A stretch of DNA of 64,000 nt from Endozoicomonas arenosclerae (lineage in GTDB: Bacteria; Pseudomonadota; Gammaproteobacteria; Pseudomonadales; Endozoicomonadaceae). The notes below the pieces were generated by a model. The model was not told the origin of the DNA. It did not search any database and worked only from the letters and a program-made list of their open reading frames with translations. Each line of letters starts with the position of its first letter. Position 1 is the first letter of the stretch. Position numbers and translations under genes: made by a program. Positions 24,729-35,500 of this stretch are shown piece by piece. The stretch is from NCBI RefSeq assembly GCF_001562015.1, contig NZ_LASA01000065.1:9843-73842 (forward strand). The letters run 5' to 3'.

Positions 24729-25762
24729 GCTTTCTGAGAGTAGATGGACTGGAAAAGAAATACGACGATAGTTTTGTTTTCTCTCATATTCATTTCTCAT
24801 TAGAAAAGGGGGAGTTTGTCACCCTCTTAGGCCCATCCGGTTGCGGAAAGTCAACACTGCTACGTTGTATCGCCGGGCTGACTCAGGTGGATGATGGACA
24901 GCTTTTTATTGACGGAGTCAATGTCACCGATACACCGGCCAGGCAGCGTGGCATTGCAATGGTTTTTCAGAGTTACGCTTTATTTCCCAATATGACGGTT
25001 CGGGAGAATATTGCGTTTGGTTTAAAAATGCAGAAGGTGCCGCCTTCAGAACAATCAAAGCGGGTTAATGAGGCGGTTGAACTGGTTGAGCTGGGAGGGA
25101 AGGAGCAGCGTTATCCCTCGGAACTTTCTGGAGGTCAGTGTCAAAGGGTGGCGTTGGCAAGGTCACTGGTCGTCAGACCTCGAATCTTGTTGTTGGATGA
25201 ACCGCTGTCAGCTCTGGATGCCCGAATCAGGAAAAACCTTCGTGAGCAACTGAGATCGATTCAGAAAGAGTTGGGACTGACAACCTTGTTTGTGACCCAT
25301 GACCAGGAAGAAGCCTTAACCTTATCTGACCGAATTCTGTTAATGAATAACGGGAAAATAATTCAAAATGGTACGGCTGAAGAAATTTATACCGAGCCCG
25401 CTGATGCCTTTGTGGTTCGCTTCATCGGTAACTATAACCTGCTAAGTGCTGAGCAGGCTCATCAGGTGCTTGGCATTCAATCTCAAAAACAGGTCGCCAT
25501 CCGGCCTGAGTCCATCTATGTCCGGGAAGAAGGCCGTCAGTACCCTGAGCATGTTCGTCATCCTGTGCGAGGAGAGGTGGTTGATTATCTGCTTCTGGGC
25601 AATGTTATTCGTTACCGGATTAAGGTCAGTAATGTAGAGCTTCTGGTGGATCTGCTCAATAGAAGTTCTGAGCGATTATTTCCAGCCGGAGCGAATCTGG
25701 AACTTTTGTTCAACACTCATGAGATCAGGGAAGTGGATGAAGAGAATTCGGCCATTGGGTAA
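24725..25762 (+). CDS. ABC transporter ATP-binding protein
   Basis: An ATPase of 345 aa of the PotA/FbpC/MalK type. Walker A is GPSGCGKST, followed by the Q-loop VFQSYALFPNMTV, the signature LSGGQCQRVALARSL, Walker B LLLDEPLSALD and the H-loop VTHDQEEA. The C-terminal extension (about 235-345) is a TOBE-like regulatory domain (VAIRPESIYVREEG). The start ATG overlaps the permease 2 stop (ATGA). A frame starting at 24710 is less likely. It energises uptake of the substrate bound by the 20919 gene product. Confidence 0.88.
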   Translation: MSFLRVDGLEKKYDDSFVFSHIHFSLEKGEFVTLLGPSGCGKSTLLRCIAGLTQVDDGQLFIDGVNVTDTPARQRGIAMVFQSYALFPNMTVRENIAFGLKMQKVPPSEQSKRVNEAVELVELGGKEQRYPSELSGGQCQRVALARSLVVRPRILLLDEPLSALDARIRKNLREQLRSIQKELGLTTLFVTHDQEEALTLSDRILLMNNGKIIQNGTAEEIYTEPADAFVVRFIGNYNLLSAEQAHQVLGIQSQKQVAIRPESIYVREEGRQYPEHVRHPVRGEVVDYLLLGNVIRYRIKVSNVELLVDLLNRSSERLFPAGANLELLFNTHEIREVDEENSAIG

Positions 25763-25797
25763 TCTATTCGAGGCTACTAAGGCGATACCTGTTCTCG

Positions 25798-26469
25798 TTA
25801 ATTCATCTGGAATTGTTCAGATAGTAAGGCTCTGGCATCCTTCAAGCTGTTCAGAATGGCAAAGGCATGTTTTTGCACATCGTCTTCAGGAGGAAGGTAA
25901 TCAGGGACCATAATGGCGTGACATCCAGCATTGAAGGCTGAACGGGCTCCGTTGTTGGAATCTTCGAAAACCACCGCTTCAGAAGGCGTAACGCCTAATT
26001 TTTTACAGGCCATGAGGTAAGGTTCAGGATCAGGCTTGCCTTGGGTTACCTGCTCTGCAGTAATCACTGTTTCAAAGCTTTCAAACTCATCTCTGTCAGC
26101 AAAGTGGTGTTTCACAGAGGTCAGCCGTGATGAGGTTACCAGACCTATTTTCACAGGTTGGCTTTGCAACCACTGGAACAGCTCGGTAAAGCCTGCTTTG
26201 GTCTGGGTGGGGTGGCTATTGATGTAATCCTGAAACAGCTCTTTTTTATGTTGGTAAAAGGACTCTGCCGGGCAGTGACTGCCATAGAGCTCGCTGAGCA
26301 ATGCAAGGGTCTTTTCGCCAGTGGTAGCGGTACAGCGTTTAAAAAAATCATCGTTTACTTCGTATTCGAAGGACTGGCCAGCAAGTTTCCAGCAATGGCG
26401 GTGAATAATCTCTGTATCAAAGATCAGGCCATCCATATCGAATAGCACGGCTTCCAGCTTCTGTTTCAT
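25798..26469 (-). CDS. HAD-superfamily hydrolase (beta-phosphoglucomutase-like)
   Basis: A protein of 223 aa with the four HAD motifs: FDMDGLIFDTE (nucleophile Asp and acid/base Asp), LVTSS, GKPDPEPYL and VFEDSNNGARSA. A helical cap lies between motifs I and II. This subfamily dephosphorylates sugar phosphates or acts as a phosphomutase, and the substrate is not predictable. It is convergent with the transporter ATPase, 35 nt apart, with no clear terminator between. Confidence 0.85.
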   Translation of the reverse strand: MKQKLEAVLFDMDGLIFDTEIIHRHCWKLAGQSFEYEVNDDFFKRCTATTGEKTLALLSELYGSHCPAESFYQHKKELFQDYINSHPTQTKAGFTELFQWLQSQPVKIGLVTSSRLTSVKHHFADRDEFESFETVITAEQVTQGKPDPEPYLMACKKLGVTPSEAVVFEDSNNGARSAFNAGCHAIMVPDYLPPEDDVQKHAFAILNSLKDARALLSEQFQMN

Positions 26470-26789
26470 AAGCTCTGTCAGTTACCTCAAACTTATATTC
26501 ATTCTATCATTAGACAAAAAACCAGGTGTATCGAGTTAGCTTTCGGCCATCATAAAAATGAATCTATCCTCGCTTTTTATTTTTAGGTGTTTCCTGAATA
26601 CGTGCTCTAGACTGGATTTTCGTTTGTAATGTGATGTCTGGTTATTTTTGGTGAATTTTTCAAAAGTAACAGGGTCTGACTTCAGGTGCTGGTTGAGTCG
26701 AGTTAGACTTGTTTCTCCAGTATAAAGATGAGCTGATGTTTTTAGCTCATGACGATTTAATTTAAACGTATTTTAAAATGTAATTCTCT
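26470..26789. other. Intergenic region between divergent HAD and ArsR-type genes
   Basis: 320 nt without a supported gene. A 7-bp inverted repeat ATGAGCT (26728-26734)/AGCTCAT (26744-26750) lies 40-60 nt before the ArsR-type gene and could be its operator, although the spacing is not that of a standard SmtB/ArsR site. Confidence 0.35.
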
Positions 26790-27122
26790 ATGACTGAATC
26801 TCATCAGCCCTGTTGTACTGAATTACCAGAATTGTCTTCAGAGCAGTTGGCCAGACTGGCCTCTCTTTTCAGACTTCTGGGGGATGAGGGGCGCCTCAAG
26901 TTGGTTATGGCCTGTATTGATGGTCCGCAGCCTGTTTGCTGCCTGTCAGAAATATCAGGTATGTCTCAGCCGTTAACCAGTCACCACCTCAGAGGACTCA
27001 GGGAAGCAAGAATTCTCAAGTCATCTCGCCATGGTAAACAGGTACTCTACGAACTGGACGATCACCACATTCGACATGTCGTTCTTGATCTTGCCAGCCA
27101 TGTTCTGGAGCCCTGTGACTGA
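26790..27122 (+). CDS. ArsR/SmtB-family metal-responsive regulator
   Basis: A winged-helix repressor of 110 aa. The recognition helix region is EISGMSQPLTSHHLRGLREA. The C-terminal helix has D91, H93, H104 and E107 at exactly the positions of the SmtB alpha-5 zinc site (DxH...HxxE). A vicinal cysteine pair (Cys50-Cys51, in VCCL) sits before the recognition region where ArsR/CadC-type sensors bind thiophilic metals. Further cysteines lie at 8, 9 and 109. It may therefore sense zinc, a soft metal, or both. No metal transporter is adjacent, so it probably controls its own promoter or distant genes. Confidence 0.8.
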   Translation: MTESHQPCCTELPELSSEQLARLASLFRLLGDEGRLKLVMACIDGPQPVCCLSEISGMSQPLTSHHLRGLREARILKSSRHGKQVLYELDDHHIRHVVLDLASHVLEPCD

Positions 27123-27280
27123 GTGCTTTTGATATAGCACTAATGCTCCATTTTCTCTCATTCCCTCACTGCTCTCCTGCCTGCGGTTATCAATGCATTT
27201 TGATGACTGCGGGCTAAATCTTTCCGTTCATCGGGCGAATTCAATTAACAGCTAAAAATTTCAGCCGGGGAGGCAGAGTA

Positions 27281-28420
27281 GTGTCCGATTCAGGGAAAGA
27301 TACCAGGCAGAAAGCCAAAGAGGGGCTGGGTCGGTTTGATGTTCTGGCCAAAGGTGGCCTGAAAACCGAAGGGCTGTCCGGAAAAAGTGCTATTCAGCTG
27401 AAGGGACTTGGCGATTACAAAATAGTCATTGAGCCCGCACAAGAAGCTCAAATGGTCATGAATAATCCATCATCTACTGATCTGGCTGCTGAGCTACAGG
27501 CATTGTTGCATCCGGGTATGAATGTACCTGCTCGGCAAGTGCTGAAGGGCATGGAGCTGGATGGCAGAGATCTTGAAAGAGTCTGTTTCAACCAGACCGA
27601 TCTGAGAGGGTGTAACTTCAGAAAGACGCAGCTTCGAGGGGCCAGGTTCAAGGGGTGTGATTTGTCTGGCGCTGATTTCACAGGGGCTGACCTGAAAGAC
27701 ACTATTTTTGAAGATTCCGTTCTGGAAGGTGCTGATCTGAGGCACTGCAGGTTGGATGATGCTCGCCTGGTGGATTGCAATTTATTTGCGGTTAATTTTG
27801 ATCAGAGCTGTCTGGATAATGCCGTGATTGATAGCTGTAACATGGGAGCCCAGAGTTTCCATAACAGTTCATGTATGGGCTTGAAGATGCATAACAGCCA
27901 GATCATTCATGGTTTTCTGGATGATGCCAACTTCACCGGTTCAGAATTAAGAAATATGGAATTCAGAAACTGTACTCTGACCAGTACTCATTTTAACAAT
28001 GCCCTGATGGAAGAATGCCATTTCAAGGGGTGTGACAGTTTACAGGAAGGCCCGGTGTTTTCTGGTGGGACCTTGAACAAGGTCGTTATGACTGACTGTG
28101 AATTCAAGGTTCCCAAGCTGGTTCAGACCCGAATCTCGAACAGTTACTTTACACGGGTCGATCTTGATTCAGCGTTAATGGAAGGTACTCAGTTCAATGA
28201 GGTGATATTTGAGCAGGGTGAGTTCAGGGAGTGTTACAGCCTTGAAGAAAGTCCATCGTTTAACCACTGCCGTCTCGATCATATTACGATTGATCAGGCC
28301 GAGTTCAGTCATGCCAGATTTGATCGCAGTTCGTTTATAGGTGCCATGATTCGGGATTCTGATTTTGGAGCCTGGACTATGAATCATACGGGGTTGGATG
28401 GAGAGACCTCCATTGAATAA
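27281..28420 (+). CDS. Pentapeptide-repeat protein
   Basis: A protein of 379 aa. The start is GTG at 27281 with a strong GGGGAGG 7-14 nt upstream. After a charged N-terminal region of about 85 residues, pentapeptide repeats (A/C-D/N-L/F-x-x) run to the end, for example DLRGCNF, DLSGADFTGADLKDTIF and LEGADLRHCRL. They should fold into a right-handed quadrilateral beta-helix. Many core positions hold Cys or Asn instead of Ala. There is no signal peptide. Such proteins include DNA-gyrase mimics and secreted effectors, and no function can be assigned. It is followed after 50 nt by an unrecognised gene, possibly co-transcribed. Confidence 0.8.
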   Translation: MSDSGKDTRQKAKEGLGRFDVLAKGGLKTEGLSGKSAIQLKGLGDYKIVIEPAQEAQMVMNNPSSTDLAAELQALLHPGMNVPARQVLKGMELDGRDLERVCFNQTDLRGCNFRKTQLRGARFKGCDLSGADFTGADLKDTIFEDSVLEGADLRHCRLDDARLVDCNLFAVNFDQSCLDNAVIDSCNMGAQSFHNSSCMGLKMHNSQIIHGFLDDANFTGSELRNMEFRNCTLTSTHFNNALMEECHFKGCDSLQEGPVFSGGTLNKVVMTDCEFKVPKLVQTRISNSYFTRVDLDSALMEGTQFNEVIFEQGEFRECYSLEESPSFNHCRLDHITIDQAEFSHARFDRSSFIGAMIRDSDFGAWTMNHTGLDGETSIE

Positions 28421-28470
28421 TGAGTGGCTGATCCTGCCAGATTTTAGGCAATAAAGGAAAAGGGGGAAAA

Positions 28471-29550
28471 ATGGACTCTTTGCCTCCTGAGTCTAACCGG
28501 AGACCTGATCTATCCGTTGGGTCACCGGGCATTCCCTCCTCTCAGAATCAACCAGTCAGACTGGTCGACAGTCAAAGGCAATCCCCGGATGCTCCTTTCT
28601 TATCTCATGATAAAGCCCTGACTGAGAGGAAGATCAAACCTCTGTCGAATGGGTTGGCACTCATGGTATGTCGCGTGTTATCGGTTGTATCGAACTGGGC
28701 AAGGGATAAGGCAGCGCTGACTTTATTACTAAGGGCTGAACAAGCGCATAGGTCAGGTAACAGTCTTAAGGCCATCCACTGGATCAATCAGTTGCAATTT
28801 CATCAGGGGTTTCTGGAAACAACTGAAGAAGCCATCTACCAACGCTTTAAATTGTTGTATGAAAATCTGGGGGGAAACCCCGAGAACACCGGTGTAAAGT
28901 TACCTTCACCAAGCGTAGTGAAAAAGTGGCAAGAGAGAAGAATTCCTGACTACTGGCTGGTGTTAGGGTCTGAAGACAGCGGTAAAAATGGACTTGTTCA
29001 GGCCATGGGTAATTCATACCCAAGGGGTAACCGTCTGTTTGAATCTGTAGGTAAAGAGCTGGATGAAACCCAGTTTAAAGATTCCGGGCATCTTTATATT
29101 CCGGGGAAATCCCTTAAATATAAAACTATGGCCGTGCAGACTGGAACACAAAATGGTTTATCGGAAGAGTTGTCCAACACCATTCAGGAAGCAGGGCAGG
29201 TGACATATACTTTCAACATGCTCCAACCGGATTTGGAGATACAATTGTTGGAAGTCGTGAATCTGCTGAAGTATTTTCAAGCCCATTCCATGGATCTTGA
29301 GAAGTTTCACATCTCGTTGACCTGTGCTCATCAGTTAGGCCGGAACTTTTCAGATGAAGCAGCGTGGTGGTGCAGTCAGATAAAAAATCGGCTGGTTTCA
29401 GAGGCTGGTCTGGCCCAGGAGCAGGCCGAAGAGTTGATCTCAAATCGACTCTCGTTTGCGGGCAGTCCTTTGCTCAAAGAGAGCCGCAGGCGGGCTACAA
29501 AAAATGTAGGTAAGGACTGGCTGTTAAAGCTGTTTCCGGAACAACGTTAA
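28471..29550 (+). CDS. Hypothetical protein with a degenerate P-loop-like motif
   Basis: A protein of 359 aa that I do not recognise. The start ATG has a good purine-rich ribosome-binding site (AAGGGGG). The first 50 residues are Pro/Ser-rich and probably disordered. A segment WLVLGSEDSGKNG (about residues 168-180) looks like a Walker A loop, but Asn stands where Ser/Thr should follow the Lys. The C-terminal third is helical and basic. There is no signal peptide or membrane segment. It sits between the pentapeptide-repeat gene and the giant extracellular protein gene, convergent with the latter at 4 nt. A host-directed effector or a GTPase-like remnant are both possible. Confidence 0.7.
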   Translation: MDSLPPESNRRPDLSVGSPGIPSSQNQPVRLVDSQRQSPDAPFLSHDKALTERKIKPLSNGLALMVCRVLSVVSNWARDKAALTLLLRAEQAHRSGNSLKAIHWINQLQFHQGFLETTEEAIYQRFKLLYENLGGNPENTGVKLPSPSVVKKWQERRIPDYWLVLGSEDSGKNGLVQAMGNSYPRGNRLFESVGKELDETQFKDSGHLYIPGKSLKYKTMAVQTGTQNGLSEELSNTIQEAGQVTYTFNMLQPDLEIQLLEVVNLLKYFQAHSMDLEKFHISLTCAHQLGRNFSDEAAWWCSQIKNRLVSEAGLAQEQAEELISNRLSFAGSPLLKESRRRATKNVGKDWLLKLFPEQR

Positions 29551-29554
29551 CAAC

Positions 29555-32500
29555 CTAGTCAATCTGCAGATTACCGTCATCAATCAGGTTGTTTAGGATT
29601 TCAGAGTCCGTGCTGCCGCCACCGTAATTCGACAGGTCGACACCCTCAAGTTTAATTTTCTGGGTGACATCGCCATTGGCATCCGGCTTCACTTCAATAG
29701 TCGTATCGCCATCTTCGAAGTTCAGGCTTAAATATTGATCCAAAGGTTCTGACTCATTCACCAGCACATCACTCAGATCAATCACATCACCGCCAGACCC
29801 AGTACTGAAATCAGTAATCGTATCCAGTGCTGGCGAGCCTCCAGTCCCTACGTCTGATGAATCCCAGATAAACGTATCACTGTCGTTACCTCCGGTCAGG
29901 ATATCGTCACCTGCTCCACCGGTAATCTGATCGCTTTGATCTGTACTAACAGTCTCCTGAGCCACTTGCTCCGTAGTGGTGGCTGTCAGTCGTACATTGT
30001 CGAATACTAGTTGAGGCCCACTGATTTTATGCAGTTCAATGACCAGAGGCTGACCAATTGCAGCGGAGTCAGCAGCTATGGCAGCCCCATTCAGATTTAG
30101 AGTCAGTGTGTCGAATTCTCCCTCTGCAGGGGTCACAGAACCATCACTAGCAAGAACTACTCCTCCCGCCTTGATACGCACTTCATAATCAGCAAATCCC
30201 TCATTGGACCGATTACCAATATCTACCTGTAGTTGATAGGAGATACTACGATCAAAGTTTTCCACTAAAGTCTGAGAAATGGTTCCATCAGTATTAAGAA
30301 AACCGGCATTAATACCTTTAGTGGCAGGCTCATTCAATCCATTGTTGTTGTAATTATGAATACCGTCGTTTGCCCCACTGAACGTCCAACTGCTGCTAGT
30401 GGGTTGATGGACAAAGGCGCCATCAGTAGTCAGTGACTGACTTTCAAAACTGTGGTCGTTGATTACCACATTACGTGTCACCGGGCCTGTGGCCGTAAAG
30501 GTCAGACTTTCATCCCAACTATTTCCAGTACCGGACATCGTGAGACCGGGCAGGTCTTCACCGCTCAATGTCCAGGTACCATCACCATTATCAGTGCCTG
30601 CTGACAGGGATACGCCACTGGCAACATCAACGACAATGGACGCTTGACTGGAGGCCGATATGAATGAGGCACTCACATTGACAGGAACTGGCTGATCGTC
30701 ATCCCCTGTAATGATGTCGCTTCCTGTACCACCAAAGATAATGTCTGCCCCAGCATCACCTAATAAGGTATCGGAGCCACCTTCGCCCCTCAGCGTATCA
30801 GCTTGATGGGAGCCGTCCACGATTTCGTCATCACTGCCGCCTGACATTACACTGTTAGATAAATTGCCACGGACGTCTACGCTAAATACTTGGGGATTAC
30901 TGGAGAGATTACCGTCACTGACCGTAAAGCCGAAGCTGGTCCCGACGTCGGGATCGGTTGTGGGTGCGGTGTACGTCAGGTTGCTTATGTCAGTAGCGGT
31001 GATCACCTGATTAGCTGTTACGGCGACTCCATTGAGTATAAGAGCGCCGGAGGCAGGCAAGCTAGTGAGGGTAATAGACTGCAAAGTGTCACCAGTATCG
31101 ACATCTGTAAAACGGAAGTCATTCTGGCTAAAGGTATAGCTGTCAGATTCTTTTAGTATCAGCGTATTTTCTTCTGATACTGGCTTGTCGTTGACTGAAT
31201 TAACCCGAAGTGACAGCGTTTCACTGACGGTTGAGCTATCACCACCGTTCTCAGTAGTAGTAGCTGTGATCGTCAGGCTGATGGTTTCTGTACTGTCTGC
31301 TGGTGGTGTTAACTGCAGAGTTGAATGATTCCAGCCCGAGAGATCTATTGAGCTTCCATCTGCTGTTATTGAATGGCTGCCATCAGTCAGAATTGCACCA
31401 GCAGGTATTCCATCTGCAGTGACTGTCAGAGTTTCAGAGCCATCACTGTCGATCAGGGCAATACCCAGGTCAGGAAGGCTGTGAGCTGTATCTTCATCAG
31501 TAGCAACGACTTTATTGATCTGAATGTCATCCAGTTTGAAATAGTTGTTGTCCTGATCAAATCGAAGCTCCGTAACTGGATCGCCGGTTGCTGTCAGTAA
31601 AATAGTTTTAGTTGCGGTAATGGTGTCGGAGCCTGGAGCCTCAGTATATGTTGCTACTGTTTGCCCACCCCACTTCACCGAGATATTTGTGGTGTGATAA
31701 GGATTTTGGATATGGTGTAAAGTGAACGTCAACTCGTAGGTCTGCACTGAACTGTCGCTGGTATCGATATCCCTATAGGACTCTGTCGTATTCCAGTTGT
31801 AGAGCTCGTTGTTCTGTACTAGAGAGCTACCGATGTTAGAGGGGTTCGTTCTCTGCCAGCCATCAGCATTATTGCCATCAAATGTACTATTGAGAACCTG
31901 TGTGCCGATATCGTTCAATGTTGCGCCATCGGTAACGGCTGCAACATTAAAGGTCAGGTTGTGTTCCCCCGAGTAGCTATTACCATCATGTACCTTGAAG
32001 CCAACGGACGCATAGTCGTCCCCGGCCTCATTGCTGTCGGGTTCGAAGACCAGGTTACCCGCTTCAATATCCGCTTTAGAGATAACCTGGTCTGCGGTTA
32101 CAGCAGCACCACTCAGCTTCAACGTACCTTCAGTAGGCAGTGTTGATACCTGAATCTGAGTCATCTCTGCACCTTCCTGATCGCTGTAACCCAGATCAGC
32201 CAGTGTCAGCGTGTAGTTGGTATCTTCATTGGTTGACAGTGTATTGTCAGCTGCCGTTGGCGCTTCATTAATGTCAGTTACATACACCGTATAGTCACGC
32301 GTACTGCTCAGCTCACCATCACTCACCTGAACCGTAATGGTATGGGAGGCGTTGCTGTCATGGTCCAGCTGACCACTGTCTGCTACAGAAATTTCACCGG
32401 TTGTACTGTTGATAGTGAAGCGGCCACCGGCATCGTTGCTGAGTGAATAGCTCAGTTCATTACTGGCGTTATCAATATCCGTTGCAGCGACTGAGCCCAG

Positions 32501-35500
32501 AACCGTACTGTCAGCACTGTTCTCGACCACATGGAATGCATCACTCAACAGATTATCAACAGAATCCGCTTCATAGATGGCTTTGATCTGATCAGCATTG
32601 AGAGCGCTATTAAATACGGCCAGATCATCAATGGAACCATCCAGAGAACCGTCCCCATCCCAGTTACTTTTGCCTATATAGTTGTTGGTTCGAACCAGAT
32701 CCGGTGGAACTGCACCGCTCAGATTTTCACCGGCCAACTCACCATTTTTGTATATTCGCATGGCACCAGTGTCATCCACTGTAGCTGTGACATGCACCCA
32801 CTCACCTTCCGTAAAGAAGTTACTGACCTTTAGCAAGCCATCTGCTGGGTACCCTGTTCCATCATAAATTTCAAAGGCAATGGTATCGGTTGAACCATCA
32901 TGAGCGAGGATAATATTGTTGTTGGCTGAACCGTTACCAAAATCAACAATACGTGACCAGCTCTGGCTCAGGCTGTCGTATTTCACCCAGGTTGAAATGG
33001 TCATGGCACCACCGGTCTGCAGTCCGGCAATATCGGCATGGCCTGCTGTACCATCCATTTCAAAGGCCTGACCACCATTGTGGCCGGCACCCAGTGTGGC
33101 ACTGCCACTCAGCGTCAGGTCGTTACCATTGCCGGATGAGTCTGTGCTGTCCGAGAAGCTGTAGGCAGCATCAATGCCACTGATCAGAGGGCTGCCTGAC
33201 AACTCAGGCGCATCATTGACCGCAGTAACATCAACTGTTGCGTTAGCTGAAGAGGTTACAGTTCCGTCACTGACGGTAAAGCTGAAACTGATGTCGGAGC
33301 CGTTGAAATCATCGGCAGGACTGAACGTCCAGGTGCCGTTGCCATTATCAGTCAGTGATCCATGGCTACTGTTGTCTAATGTCAGCGCTGTAATACTAAG
33401 GCTGTCACCGTCAACATCAGAACTGTTGGCCAGTAACTGAGCTTCAGTAATCACCAGATCGGTATCTTCATTGCTGCTGCCCAGGTCGACATTGGCAACC
33501 GATGGACCGTCATTCATGCCACTGATGACCACAGAGATATCATGAGTGGTACCGTCGGCGGTTTGCACAGTGAGGGTATCGGTGACGTTCTCTCCGTCAT
33601 CCAGAGATTGAATCGCGTTTTGACTGTTGCTGGCTGTGTAAGTCCAATTGCCTGAAGCATCAATGGTCAGGGAACCGTAACTACCGGTGATGGTTTCTGC
33701 AGTGAAGTTGCCTTCACCGGTATCCGTATCACTGACGATCAGAAGCCCACTTTTCACCAGATTACCACTGCCATCCACACCACTGTCTTCAGTCAGAGCA
33801 GCATTTGTTGTATCGCCCTTCGCTTCCAGCATCAGGTTATCAATTCGAACACCAGCGCCGTCACCGTTGACATAAATACCGTTCCAGTTATCCGGATTGG
33901 TATGATCAGAGGCTGAAGGGTTCAGTTGAGCATTGATATCTGACAATCCTGAAACGGTTGTCCACTCTGATTCTCCAGCCGACAGGTCTTTGTATTTAAC
34001 GGTGACTGAGCCGCTGCCGCTGTTGGCTTCCAGATCGACTTCAACGCGGAAGCGAGCCCAACCATTACCATCGGCTGGTGTGAAGGATACCGTTTGTGTT
34101 GAACCATCAGCCAGTGTCAGAGTTAGTGTATCGTTATGATCTACTGGCTTGATTTTGATGGCTACTTCACTGTCATTTTTACCGATCTTGCCATCGCTGT
34201 TGTTATCACCGCCAATACCCAGGTCGGTACCCCACCAGTTTTTGGCAACATCCGCCTCAAAAGTAAAAGTCGAAGCGTTACTGAGGTCTGGCACAGTATT
34301 CAATAAGGAACCGGCAGTGCTGGCAGACACTTTATTGAATTGAAGTGCCTGACTACCATCCTGACCAATATCAGCCAGCTCCAGATCAACAGTAGAATTA
34401 AACTTCTCGGTCACCCAGCCATTCTGGCCGTTAAGATCGCCTGCTGAGAAATCATTGAAGTCTTCGGTATAGGTTTCAACAGAAGTAATGTTGGCTGTGT
34501 CATTGGCACCCGTTACAGTGATCGTGACAGTATTGGTGCTGGAGTCACCCTGGACATCTGTGACTCGATAGTCAAAAGTGACGTCTCTTGTGGCACCTTG
34601 AGCCAGATCCTGGAAGTCTGAGCCAGGGTTAAAGCTATAGGAACCATCTGTGTTGACCGTCACACTGCCTTCGGAGGGCTGGGTTTCCACGGCAAACGTC
34701 AGGGACTCTCCAGTATCCAGGTCAATGGCACTCAGCTGTCCGGCAATGGCTCCGCCATCTTCGGTAGCTGAAAGCGTACCGGACAGCGCTTCGGGTACCC
34801 GGTTGACGTCAATGGTCAGAGTGGATGTTGAGGTATCCGTGCCGTCGGATACGGTATAAGAGAACACATCCTGCAAACTGGTGTCTTTATACTCATAATC
34901 CAATGCGTTCAGCTCTTGTTCGTTCAGGGCACGGTTGTATATACGAAACTCATCAAGCTCACCTATAAAGGTTTGCGATTTTATAGTATTACCACCGTCG
35001 TAAGTCCCATCGTGATACGCGGTATCGCCATAACGAGCACCGAGAGCAAGCTGGTTATGGCTTGAACTCAACTCTCTTGTACCTGTACTCACATCCTTGG
35101 CAATATCGGTAAGTACTTGACCATCAAGAGCCGCTGAAAACTCATTCTCTCCTAATACCAGCGAGATATGATGGAAATCATTATCATCGGGTAAGTCAAC
35201 ACTATACCAGGTGCCTTCCCAGCCAACATTCGAGTCATACCCACCTATATAGAGCTTCCCACCATCTATGTAGGCATTCAGGCCTTTGGAAAACCCTCCC
35301 TCATCAAATAGCATCTGCCTACCTGACAAGTCATTGGTTTCATCAACTCTGAACGATAAGCTGATCGTTCGATCTGTCACCCTCATCTGATCAATTTCAT
35401 TGGAAGACTCAATCAGCAGAGCATCACTTTCACTGGATAAATTCAAACCACTGCCGTAGAGCCCACCTCCATCAATAGTCGCTCCATTCTTGAGCGCGCC

